Source: Gammaproteobacteria bacterium
Lineage (GTDB): Bacteria > Pseudomonadota > Gammaproteobacteria > Steroidobacterales > Steroidobacteraceae
Length of the DNA stretch: 5,657 nucleotides
Reading direction: 5' to 3'
NCBI GenBank assembly: GCA_030830595.1
Contig: JAURMS010000207.1
Span: 1 to 5,657, forward strand
The translations under genes and the position numbers were made by a program. The notes beneath the pieces were generated by a model. The model was not told the origin of the DNA. It saw only the letters and a list, made by a program, of their open reading frames with translations, and did not search any database. Within the stretch, counting starts at the first letter, position 1, and each line of letters begins with the position of its first letter. Positions 1 to 4,841 of this stretch are shown one piece after another.

Positions 1-585
1 CTTGCCTTCGGCTTGACATTGTGGTCTATGATTTCCCATCTCATCGTCGGTCGGTCGCCCGCCCTTCCTCCTCGGCTCCCCGATCGCATCCATCAGCCCC
101 GCCCGCCTTGCCCTCTGAGCGCATGGCCTGCACAGCCCCCTGCACCCTGCCGCGGGCAAGCGGTCGCAGTAGCCCATGCGGCATAGGCCCGGGTCCGCCG
201 GGCTTCGGACCGATTCGACCCCCATGGCTCGAAGGTCGCGACGCCGCCAGGGCAGCCCGATCGGCTCCAGGTGCTGGTAGGTGTCCTCCAGCGCGCGCTT
301 GCTCACCCCGAGCACCCCCGCGATCTCGCGGTCGCGGAGCCCGGCGCGGCGCATCTCCCAGGCCCTTCGCGCCCGCGCTTCGATCGCCCGGGACTTCAGG
401 GCCTTTTCGCCGGTTTGGGCCGCTTGCCCCTTCCTTTCGAGGCGAGCGCGCTTGAACAGTTTTGACACCGCCGCCCGCGTGATGCCCAGTTCATCCGCCA
501 GCATTTGCAGCGTGACCAGCGCGGAGCCCATGTAGCGCGCGTGCAGGGCCTTGACTTCGCGGATCGTCCAGCGCCGCCGGGTCAT
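1..585 (-). CDS. HTH protein with C-terminal Cys cluster (3' end outside window)
   Basis: The frame is open for 195 codons from ATG at 585 to the left edge, so the protein is incomplete at its C-terminus. GAGGAG (594-599) lies 8 nt upstream and the start overlaps the preceding stop as ATGA. Two helix-turn-helix-like segments are visible: LQMLADELGITRAAVSKLFK (27-46) and RDREIAGVLGVSKRALEDTY (84-103), the first being a classic HTH and the second resembling sigma-factor or resolvase-type HTHs. A Cys-rich segment follows at about 140-161, C-x4-C-x7-C-x3-C-x2-C, resembling the zinc knuckle (GLCxxC) of small phage and HNH-associated proteins. The N-terminus (RRRWTIREVKALHARYMG) also recalls phage proteins that begin with a Myb-like helix. 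A DNA-binding regulator or a small-terminase-like role is possible; neither is proven. Confidence 0.8.
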   Translation of the reverse strand, partial: MTRRRWTIREVKALHARYMGSALVTLQMLADELGITRAAVSKLFKRARLERKGQAAQTGEKALKSRAIEARARRAWEMRRAGLRDREIAGVLGVSKRALEDTYQHLEPIGLPWRRRDLRAMGVESVRSPADPGLCRMGYCDRLPAAGCRGLCRPCAQRARRAGLMDAIGEPRRKGGRPTDDEMGNHRPQCQAEGK

Positions 586-791
586 CGCCGCCGCTCCTCG
601 CCCTCTGCTTGTGCCTCTGCCTCGATTCGCCGAGTCGCCTCCACCGATGCCGAGCACCCTGCCGGACAGGGCCTCCTCTGCCACGTCGGGAGCCGCTGGC
701 GTCGGTCGGGCTCGTAGCCGGTGCCGCCGCAGACCTCGCACTCCTCGAGGATGGCGCTCAGTGGATAGTGGACTGTGTTCGAGTCTTTCAT
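582..791 (-). CDS. Small zinc-ribbon-like protein (69 aa)
   Basis: A 69-aa protein with two Cys pairs: C18 and C21 in CEVCGGTGYE, like the CxxCxGxG knuckle of DnaJ-type zinc fingers, and C42 and C46 in CPAGC after about 20 residues. This predicts one four-Cys zinc site. The C-terminal third is a highly charged helix (EATRRIEAEAQAEGEERRR). Similar tiny zinc-binding proteins are common in phage early regions, where their function is mostly unknown. The start at 791 has AGGAGG (799-804) 7 nt upstream and overlaps the preceding stop as ATGA. The Arg/Glu-rich tail encodes the Shine-Dalgarno of the following gene. Confidence 0.75.
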   Translation of the reverse strand: MKDSNTVHYPLSAILEECEVCGGTGYEPDRRQRLPTWQRRPCPAGCSASVEATRRIEAEAQAEGEERRR

Positions 792-1057
792 GCGGTCGCC
801 TCCTGCATGGTGTCCGTCAGCGCGGCCCTGCCTCTCTCGGTGATTCGGACGTGCGGGCAGGTCCCGCCCCTGTGCGCCCGGTATGGACTCGGCAGCTCCG
901 CCACCTCAGCGAGCCCTGCCCGAATCAGCCGCGAGATTGTGCTTTGTTTGGTGCCTTTCGGCCATGGTGCGAAGTCGAGGAGCCATTCGCAGCGGGGCTT
1001 TGGGGCCGATCTCAAGTTGAGCAGCTCGGCCCGCGCCACCTTGGTTAGTCGCATCAT
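788..1057 (-). CDS. Winged-helix DNA-binding protein (89 aa)
   Basis: A small protein with the order of a single winged-helix domain: a first helix (KVARAELLNLR, 6-16), a hydrophobic strand/turn (CEWLLDFAPWPKG), a likely recognition helix (QSTISRLIRAGLAEVAEL, 38-55), a basic wing (YRAHRGG), and the typical closing strand-helix VRITERGRAAL (70-80) seen in many MarR/PadR-like wHTH proteins. It probably binds DNA, perhaps as a small phage regulator; the target is unknown. There are two adjacent Met codons (1057 and 1054); 1057 is chosen because it forms ATGA with the preceding mini-ORF. The stop overlaps the next start as ATGA, and the Shine-Dalgarno of that next gene lies in the last codons. 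Confidence 0.75.
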   Translation of the reverse strand: MMRLTKVARAELLNLRSAPKPRCEWLLDFAPWPKGTKQSTISRLIRAGLAEVAELPSPYRAHRGGTCPHVRITERGRAALTDTMQEATA

Positions 1058-1092
1058 GTCTTTCTCTGGTCGTCTGTCAGCTTCGGGCTCAT
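1054..1092 (-). CDS. Possible 12-codon mini-ORF
   Basis: Encodes MSPKLTDDQRKT. It begins by ATGA overlap with the stop of the membrane microprotein and ends by ATGA overlap with the start of the winged-helix gene, filling what would otherwise be a 31-nt gap. The next gene's weak Shine-Dalgarno (AGAGAAAG) lies inside it. It may be a coupling relay rather than a functional peptide. Confidence 0.25.
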   Translation of the reverse strand: MSPKLTDDQRKT

Positions 1093-1184
1093 GCCAGACT
1101 CCTGATGAGCCATGCCGCAAGGCAGGCCGCGCTAACGAAAATCAGAATCATGACGGCGTAAAGGAGCTTCTCCAGCGAGGTCAT
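1089..1184 (-). CDS. Single-pass membrane microprotein (31 aa)
   Basis: A 31-residue ORF with a short N-terminus (MTSLEKL), one hydrophobic segment of about 20 residues (LYAVMILIFVSAACLAAWLI, 8-27) and a short basic end (RSLA). This layout predicts a one-pass inner-membrane protein. Translation evidence is good for its size: GGGAG (1192-1196) lies 7 nt upstream, and its stop overlaps the following ATG as ATGA. Phage operons often carry such microproteins with roles in lysis (holin-like or spanin accessory), exclusion or host membrane inhibition, but nothing here discriminates among them. It lies among regulators, not beside a recognisable endolysin. It is shorter than typical holins. Confidence 0.6.
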   Translation of the reverse strand: MTSLEKLLYAVMILIFVSAACLAAWLIRSLA

Positions 1185-1207
1185 TTGGCTTCTCCCTTGG
1201 TCATCAT
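1181..1207 (-). CDS. Possible 8-codon mini-ORF between two genes
   Basis: The sequence encodes MMTKGEAK and stops at TGA. Its ATG overlaps the stop of the 94-aa gene (ATGA), and its own stop overlaps the ATG of the 31-aa membrane protein (ATGA). It contains the Shine-Dalgarno (GGGAG, 1192-1196) of that gene. The perfect fit at both ends suggests a relay for ribosomes, although the peptide is probably not functional and chance cannot be ruled out. Confidence 0.25.
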   Translation of the reverse strand: MMTKGEAK

Positions 1208-1488
1208 TTCGGCAACTCGAAGTCCCAATCCGTGCCCGGCGGAATCTCCCCATTGATGAGCGGGCCCGTCAAATCCCGTCCAATCTCCTCGCCGTCCGCT
1301 CTCATGGCCACCGCCGCAACAAAATGCGGCCCTTCGTCGCCGCATCCAAGGTACACCGTGGCCAGATAGCTGCCGGGCTCAACTCCCGTTCGCCTTGCTC
1401 CGCCCTTCAGCAGGCGGATTCTGTGGGCAGGGACGCGGGTGACGTTGATGGTGTATTTGTGCCTTTCGGCCCACTCTTTATTATTCAT
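1204..1488 (-). CDS. Hypothetical protein (94 aa)
   Basis: Unrecognised protein with a probable alpha/beta make-up: a basic N-terminal part (EWAERHKYTINVTRVPAHRI), a beta-like central part (SYLATVYLGCGDEGPHFVAA, 40-59), and an acidic, proline-containing end (GEIPPGTDWDFELPK). There is no membrane segment or metal-binding cluster. The start at 1488 has GAGGGG (1494-1499) 5 nt upstream and overlaps the preceding stop as ATGA. The protein ends at a TGA that overlaps both the first ATG of an 8-codon mini-ORF (ATGA) and a second ATG one codon on. Function unknown; it is part of the same tightly packed operon. Confidence 0.75.
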   Translation of the reverse strand: MNNKEWAERHKYTINVTRVPAHRIRLLKGGARRTGVEPGSYLATVYLGCGDEGPHFVAAVAMRADGEEIGRDLTGPLINGEIPPGTDWDFELPK

Positions 1489-2222
1489 GGCTTCCCCTCT
1501 GTGATCTGCCGCACCAGCCGCGTCCCCTCATCGGTAGGCCAGCGGTGGGACGGTGGATGGATGACGCCGAGTTCAGCGAGGCGGGCATAGGCCCGCTGAG
1601 CCGCCCCCGTGGACAGATCGAGGTCAGCCGGCCGGGTCGGTCGCTGAGAGCAGAGCCACGCGATCCGCACAGCATGAGCGCCCACCAGGATGTCGGGGTC
1701 CTCTTCGGGCTCATCTTCCGTGGCCTCTGGCTGGCTCTCTGTGCCCTCCTCCTCGTCGAGAGGGCCGCCGCTCCACTCCTCGGCCGCCGGGCGGTCCTGG
1801 AACCGGCTGGGAGCCAGCGTGACCCACTCCAGTGCCGATAAGATGTCGCCCTGACGGGCGACGGCAAGCCGGAACCAATCCGCGATGGTGGCCACCTCTC
1901 GGCGGCGCTCGATGAGCCCCTGACTCTGGAGGCGCGACATCAGGCGCCCGATCCTGGTCGAGGACTCTCGTTCGTGCCTGGCTCGGTCCAGCGCCATCGC
2001 CGCTCGCTCTGCCGGGGTGGGCATCGGAATTCTCGGAGGCCGCAGCCCGAGGCGCTCCCAGGCCGGGCCGCCGGCCACCTGGACCGTCCTCACCTCGGGC
2101 CGCCTCCAGGGGAGCAAGAGCGCGGCCAGCGCCGCGGAAGAGTGCTCCCCGGGTGCCGCTACCACCTCGCAGAGCACCTGCCAGGGCAGCGGGTCCGTCG
2201 CGTCGGGCCGAACGGCGATCAT
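1485..2222 (-). CDS. Protein with two winged-helix-like segments and an acidic linker (245 aa)
   Basis: No named family is recognised. Two regions look like winged-helix DNA-binding units. The first, about 14-120, includes a leading helix, a Pro-rich insert, then SSTRIGRLMSRLQSQGLIER (87-106), a pattern of recognition helix followed by a wing (REVATIADWFRLA). The second, about 180-241, has AVRIAWLCSQRPTRPADLDL, then TGAAQRAYARLAELGVIHPP and a wing-like HRWPTDEGTRLV. They are joined by a strongly acidic low-complexity linker (155-177, many Glu, Pro and Asp). A regulator or replication-associated DNA-binding role is inferred. The start at 2222 overlaps the preceding stop as ATGA with only a weak Shine-Dalgarno (GGGCACGGG). 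The stop overlaps the next start in the same way. Overlapping long readings in other frames (for example 1711-2478) appear to be GC-driven shadows. Confidence 0.78.
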   Translation of the reverse strand: MIAVRPDATDPLPWQVLCEVVAAPGEHSSAALAALLLPWRRPEVRTVQVAGGPAWERLGLRPPRIPMPTPAERAAMALDRARHERESSTRIGRLMSRLQSQGLIERRREVATIADWFRLAVARQGDILSALEWVTLAPSRFQDRPAAEEWSGGPLDEEEGTESQPEATEDEPEEDPDILVGAHAVRIAWLCSQRPTRPADLDLSTGAAQRAYARLAELGVIHPPSHRWPTDEGTRLVRQITEGKP

Positions 2223-2506
2223 CCCGTGCCCACAGCGGCGCGCACCGCCTCGGCAAGCTGTCGCCGGTATTCCGCCCGGCGCTCACCGATGAGCGTGATC
2301 TCCCGCATGGCCGCCTCAAATCCGGCGGTAGCGGCCAGAGCGCAGCCGCGCTCCCTGGAGGCTGCCTGCCGATAGATCGCGAAGGCACGTTTGACCGCGT
2401 CAATATCCGTCCCGGCGAGGATCGCATCGAAGGCCGCAGCCTCGATGGCATCCCATTCTGCCGCTGTGTGCGGCGCATCGTAGGTAGTGCTCGGCTGGTC
2501 GGTCAT
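2219..2506 (-). CDS. Small helical hypothetical protein (95 aa)
   Basis: Unrecognised 95-aa protein, Ala- and Arg-rich and predicted almost fully helical: helices at about 14-30 (AAEWDAIEAAAFDAILAG), 35-54 (IDAVKRAFAIYRQAASRERG) and 60-91. There are no catalytic motifs, membrane segments or signal peptide. The start at 2506 is chosen because GGAGGAG (2512-2518) lies 5 nt upstream; an in-frame ATG at 2533 lies within the palindrome and lacks a good site. It is the one internal gene whose start does not overlap or adjoin the preceding stop. The frame is open upstream through a slippery A-run, so part of it may also be made as the C-terminus of a fusion with the 78-aa protein. Its stop overlaps the next start as ATGA. 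Confidence 0.72.
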   Translation of the reverse strand: MTDQPSTTYDAPHTAAEWDAIEAAAFDAILAGTDIDAVKRAFAIYRQAASRERGCALAATAGFEAAMREITLIGERRAEYRRQLAEAVRAAVGTG

Positions 2507-2520
2507 GGTCGCTCCTCCAC

Positions 2521-2534
2521 CATGTATATACATG
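2521..2534. promoter_or_regulatory. 14-bp perfect palindrome, operator-like
   Basis: CATGTATATACATG equals its own reverse complement. It overlaps the candidate -10 element and sits just before the Shine-Dalgarno of the 95-aa gene, a position suited to a dimeric repressor. In RNA it could form a weak 5-bp hairpin with an AUAU loop. Its AT content stands out from the GC-rich surroundings. Confidence 0.4.
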
Positions 2535-2551
2535 CCAGCGCCGACGGTCAA
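2523..2551 (-). promoter_or_regulatory. Possible sigma70-type promoter
   Basis: On the minus strand TTGACC (2551-2546, five of six to consensus) is followed after 17 nt by TATACA (2528-2523, four of six). It is the most AT-rich non-coding spot in the window and lies at the only gene junction without overlap. Against it, the predicted transcript start near 2516 would fall within the Shine-Dalgarno of the 95-aa gene, so it would serve mainly the genes after that one. Confidence 0.3.
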
Positions 2552-2784
2552 GTCTTTTTTTTGCCCGTCACCACCTGCCCGATCATGCCGCTGAGCGGCC
2601 CTACCCACCCGTGAGGGATCGCGGTCTGAGGCAGTTCCACCTCGCCGATCGAGGCTGCCAGCCCGCGCGCCACGATCCCGAGCTCCGCCCTGGTGGCGTG
2701 CCCGTACAGCACTTGGCCCGGCTTTTCGTCGGTCCAGGCGATCGGGACCTCGATTGTGACCCGCAGCTTCGCCGCGCGATTCAT
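2548..2784 (-). CDS. Small hypothetical protein ending at a slippery A-run (78 aa)
   Basis: Unrecognised 78-aa protein. It begins with a beta-strand-like stretch (KLRVTIEVPIAW), continues with an amphipathic helix (TRAELGIVARGLAASIGEVE, 31-50), then a Gly/Pro-rich end and KKKT. The start at 2784 overlaps the ASCH stop as ATGA; there is no good Shine-Dalgarno, so translation is likely coupled. A longer reading to 3138 would lie entirely over the ASCH gene. The last lysine codons lie in a run of eight A followed by G, which contains the -1 slippery heptamer A_AAA_AAG in the correct register. A -1 shift there would skip the nearby TGA and fuse this protein to the 95-aa product downstream, giving 188 aa. 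Confidence 0.72.
   Translation of the reverse strand: MNRAAKLRVTIEVPIAWTDEKPGQVLYGHATRAELGIVARGLAASIGEVELPQTAIPHGWVGPLSGMIGQVVTGKKKT
2554..2560 (-). other. Candidate -1 programmed ribosomal frameshift site A_AAA_AAG
   Basis: On the minus strand, codons AAA AAA AAG of the 78-aa gene create A_AAA_AAG in zero-frame register, the same heptamer used in E. coli dnaX. An SD-like AGGTGG (2571-2576) ends 10 nt before the heptamer, about the spacing of the dnaX stimulator. After a -1 slip the frame reads GAC TTG ACC and stays open through the junction into the 95-aa gene. I see no strong stem 5-9 nt downstream, which weakens the case; the palindrome at 2521-2534 is too distant. The run of eight A could also allow polymerase slippage. 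Confidence 0.4.
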
Positions 2785-3470
2785 CGGTCGGCCGCCCGGA
2801 ATCCGATGACCCAGACCCACGGATTTGCGGCCCACGATGCCCCCTGCCTCTCCCCGTTGATCGAGTCCCAAAGTGCCCGGAAGGCGCCGATGTACTCGGA
2901 GGCATCCGCAGGGCAGATAGTCGCTGGCGACCGCGCGCAGACCTCGCACTGGCATCGCGGCACCTCGATACCCTCCGATCTTGCGTCCTCGGCGGTGATG
3001 TCCTGGAGCCGTTCGACTCGGATGGCGGTGAGGTCGAGCGACAGGCGAGACGCCCACCGCGGCATATAGATCGAGGGGCGCCAGTCGTAGCGGCGGCCCA
3101 CCTCGCGGGCGCCCTTTGCCCATTCGCGCTCCCGCCACTCAAAGGGAGGGCTTAGCTCCCGGCGGGTTCCGCCAGCGGCGTACTCGATGGCCCATCCGTC
3201 AGCGTCCTCGTCGCAATAGGTCAGGATGGGGGCCCATGTCTCACGGACCCATAGGCGATCGCCGGGCCCGCCGTAGGGCGAGCGGTAGGGCTCCTCCATC
3301 CCCAACGCGCGGTTGCCCTGGCCGTCCGTCGAGCGGTGAGGCCAGCCATCCAACACGTAGAAGGCTCCGTCGTAGGGGTTGGGCCGGATGACCCGGCGGG
3401 TCTGCGTCTTCCTGCCGTCCAGAATGGCGCGGACCATGGGGCCCGAAAATAGAATCGGTCGCTCGTTCAT
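2781..3470 (-). CDS. ASCH-type phage protein (229 aa)
   Basis: This belongs to a widespread phage and prophage family with an ASCH (PUA-like) fold, presumed to bind RNA or modified nucleotides; no enzymatic role is established to my knowledge. Family hallmarks appear in order: PILFSGPMVRAILDGRKTQT (5-24) followed by RRVIRP, GDRLWVRETWAP (70-81), RPSIYMPRWASRLSLDLTAI (131-150) with RVERLQDITAEDARSEGIE, AFRALWDSING (196-206), and NPWVWVIGF (216-224). Length is normal. An extra cysteine-rich insert, CQCEVC...C (C173, C175, C178, C186), sits between the RLQDIT block and the C-terminal block and could bind zinc. The start at 3470 has AGGAG (3476-3480) 5 nt upstream and overlaps the RuvC-like stop as ATGA. 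Some databases label relatives as morphogenesis proteins, which I do not take as evidence of function. Confidence 0.87.
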   Translation of the reverse strand: MNERPILFSGPMVRAILDGRKTQTRRVIRPNPYDGAFYVLDGWPHRSTDGQGNRALGMEEPYRSPYGGPGDRLWVRETWAPILTYCDEDADGWAIEYAAGGTRRELSPPFEWREREWAKGAREVGRRYDWRPSIYMPRWASRLSLDLTAIRVERLQDITAEDARSEGIEVPRCQCEVCARSPATICPADASEYIGAFRALWDSINGERQGASWAANPWVWVIGFRAADR

Positions 3471-4048
3471 TTTGTCTCCTGCTCGTGGAGTATGGCGCCC
3501 GCGATTGCGATTAGTGCCGCCTCGGCCTTCGCGATGTACCTGTCAGCCTCGGCCTGCTTGAGTCCGTTCGGCGTCCGTGGCCAGCCGCCCTCGATGTCTG
3601 ACAGGGTGTTGGCCTCGATGACTCGGTGCCAGCCCTTGACCTCGCCCCATTCCGACCGCTTGCCGACGGGCACCCGTAGCGCCTTCGGCCACTCGGCAGA
3701 AGTCACGTCCATCGCCACCGCCGACGGAGCCCCCGCCCGTAGCAGGGCCTCCACCAGCCCGAGGCAGCGACCCATGGAAAGCCATGTGTCAGGCCGAAAA
3801 TCCTTCCGCGAGGCCCCGCCGCCGCCCGGCACCTCTGCGACGATGAGATCGAGACCGCCATTCCGCTTTGCGAGCGCGAAAAGCTCCTCGGTTGCGGCTT
3901 TCGCCCGCTCGAACCACGGCCAGCTCTTCGAGTCACCGTCGATCGCCCACGAGTCGAGCACGATAGACACCCCGTCACCCCAGCGGACCAGCGCGATAGC
4001 GCCCGAGCGTCCGGGGTCGATGCCGGCGACGAGGAGAGAGCGGGTCAT
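3467..4048 (-). CDS. RuvC-like Holliday junction resolvase / crossover junction nuclease
   Basis: A 193-aa protein of the RuvC-like (RNase H fold) nuclease group, close to the size of bacterial RuvC. The first strand and catalytic Asp are clear at VAGIDPGRSGAIAL (D11). The second acidic position is E72 in DLIVAEVPGG after a beta strand, and the C-terminal acidic motif is probably E167/D169 in KQAEADRYIAKAEAALIA, which parallels the family H/E-x-ADAxxIA helix. Phage members cleave branched DNA to resolve replication and recombination intermediates before packaging. The start at 4048 forms ATGA with the upstream stop, with AGGA about 10 nt away; the longer reading from 4180 overlaps the upstream gene throughout. 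The glycine run (75-78) and the Trp-rich segment (WPWFERAK) are not typical of cellular RuvC. The fold is confident; the true substrate is inferred. Confidence 0.85.
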   Translation of the reverse strand: MTRSLLVAGIDPGRSGAIALVRWGDGVSIVLDSWAIDGDSKSWPWFERAKAATEELFALAKRNGGLDLIVAEVPGGGGASRKDFRPDTWLSMGRCLGLVEALLRAGAPSAVAMDVTSAEWPKALRVPVGKRSEWGEVKGWHRVIEANTLSDIEGGWPRTPNGLKQAEADRYIAKAEAALIAIAGAILHEQETK

Positions 4049-4284
4049 GATTTGGCCGTCCTGTGCCGGTGGAGCGAGAGCACGTCTTGGGCTGCCATCC
4101 ATGCCGGCGTCAACTCTGCCCACCCAGCATCGGTCAGGATTTCGTCGATCAGCTCGTCCGTCGTGATGCCGTTGAGCCATGGATAGGACCGGCCGTTTTG
4201 GGCGACATAGGTGGACTCACGCTCGCGGACCCATTCCGCGCACTCTTGGCGCTCCTCCTTGGTCCAGCCGACATCGTCAAACAT
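4045..4284 (-). CDS. Small acidic Trp-containing protein (79 aa)
   Basis: Unrecognised small protein, N-terminally acidic (MFDDVGWTKEERQECAEW), predicted mostly helical, with a central loop (NGRSYPWLNGI, 30-40), an acidic helix (TTDELIDEILTDAGW, 41-55) and a basic His/Arg end. No catalytic motif is seen. The start at 4284 is favoured by AGGAGG 4 nt upstream inside the conserved 29-bp repeat. A competing in-frame ATG at 4335 overlaps the previous stop as ATGA, the junction type common in this window, and would add 17 residues encoded largely by the repeat (ESRPCGRGG), giving 96 aa; its Shine-Dalgarno is weak. Both starts could be used. The stop overlaps the RuvC-like start as ATGA. Confidence 0.72.
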   Translation of the reverse strand: MFDDVGWTKEERQECAEWVRERESTYVAQNGRSYPWLNGITTDELIDEILTDAGWAELTPAWMAAQDVLSLHRHRTAKS

Positions 4285-4288
4285 CAGC

Positions 4289-4317
4289 CCTCCTCGCCCG
4301 CAAGGGCGCGATTCCTT
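4289..4317 (-). repeat. 29-bp start-associated repeat, copy B
   Basis: Exact copy of 4847-4875, 558 bp away. On the minus strand the same CGCCC-TTGC-GGGCG hairpin (4295-4308) is followed at once by AGGAGG, then 4 nt and the ATG at 4284. Here the repeat lies in the 47-nt gap between the end of the 169-aa gene and that ATG, unless translation starts at 4335. Confidence 0.88.
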
Positions 4318-4331
4318 CGCCGTCCTCTCGC

Positions 4332-4841
4332 TCATGGCTTCACCGCGGCTTCGCAGCTACGGAGGGCCGCGCTCAGGGCCGCCAGCGCATCCGGGTACGG
4401 CTCCAACTGCTTCGGGTCCACTGGCGTCCAGTTGCCGTTCTGATCAAGCCTGTCGCGGTTGGCGAACCACCCATCGATCTTGCCCCGGCCCAAAAGCTGC
4501 GGCCCGATGACGATGTGGTTGTCAGGTGAGATCCAGTTCTGGTGGCCCGGGAACCGCCTCCACCCGTCCGGCCACCCTTCACCCCGAGCCATAGCCAGCG
4601 CAAGGCGGGCGTCGGCAAGCTCCGCCCTCAGCCGCTCGATCTCCTCGACCAGCGGCTTTAGGCCGGGCTCATTTCGCCAGGTTGGGCGCTCATCGCGGTA
4701 AAGTATTGCCCAGCACTCCTCCTTTTCGGAACATTCGGCCGACCACACCGAATCCGGTCCACCAAGGTAATTCCTGAATTCGTCTACGATCATTGGCGCG
4801 CCGCAATCGCGACAGCACGGGGTCTCGTCGAGGTCGATCAT
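4332..4841 (-). CDS. Hypothetical protein with N-terminal Cys cluster (169 aa)
   Basis: No family is recognised with confidence. The N-terminus carries C9, C10 and C13 (CCRDCGAP), then C37 and C43, a spacing that could bind one zinc ion as in phage zinc-ribbon proteins of the Lar type; this is a resemblance only. A short charged coiled-coil-like helix follows at about 64-84 (LVEEIERLRAELADARLALAMA). The second half (90-145) is rich in Trp, Gly and Asn (GWPDGWRRFPGHQNW, IDGWFANRDRLDQNGNW) and ends in an alanine-rich helix. The start at 4841 is chosen because AGGAGG (4847-4852) is 5 nt upstream and the codon overlaps the previous stop as ATGA. A longer reading from 5024 would overlap almost the whole preceding gene. 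Confidence 0.78.
   Translation of the reverse strand: MIDLDETPCCRDCGAPMIVDEFRNYLGGPDSVWSAECSEKEECWAILYRDERPTWRNEPGLKPLVEEIERLRAELADARLALAMARGEGWPDGWRRFPGHQNWISPDNHIVIGPQLLGRGKIDGWFANRDRLDQNGNWTPVDPKQLEPYPDALAALSAALRSCEAAVKP

Noticed and set aside
13..36. TTGACA with a nearby TATGAT on the plus strand
   Set aside because: The spacing is only about 9 nt, far too short for a sigma70 promoter, and it lies antisense within an open gene.
551..1256. Long plus-strand open frames (165 and 215 codons)
   Set aside because: They lie antisense to three minus-strand genes with good ribosome binding sites and recognisable motifs, lack their own, and encode Arg/Pro/Ser-rich sequence typical of GC-driven shadow frames.
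1889..1898. 10-bp palindrome GGTGGCCACC
   Set aside because: It is internal to the 245-aa gene, with no promoter-like or repeat context; expected by chance at this base composition.
1711..2478. 255-codon minus-strand frame overlapping the 95-aa and 245-aa genes
   Set aside because: Its Arg/Gly/Pro/Ser-rich product has no domain-like order, and it conflicts with two genes joined by an ATGA junction.
2555..2562. T-run on the plus strand as a Rho-independent terminator
   Set aside because: No GC-rich stem precedes it on the plus strand, and no plus-strand gene is present; on the minus strand it is an A-run within codons.
2507..3142. Upstream 212 codons of a 307-codon minus frame ending at 2219
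   Set aside because: Most of it overlaps the ASCH-type and 78-aa genes in another frame. Only the part after the slippery A-run may be translated, through frameshifting.
3492..4166. 224-codon plus-strand frame
   Set aside because: It is fully antisense to the RuvC-like gene, whose catalytic motifs are clear, and its product is low-complexity Ser/Arg/Pro.
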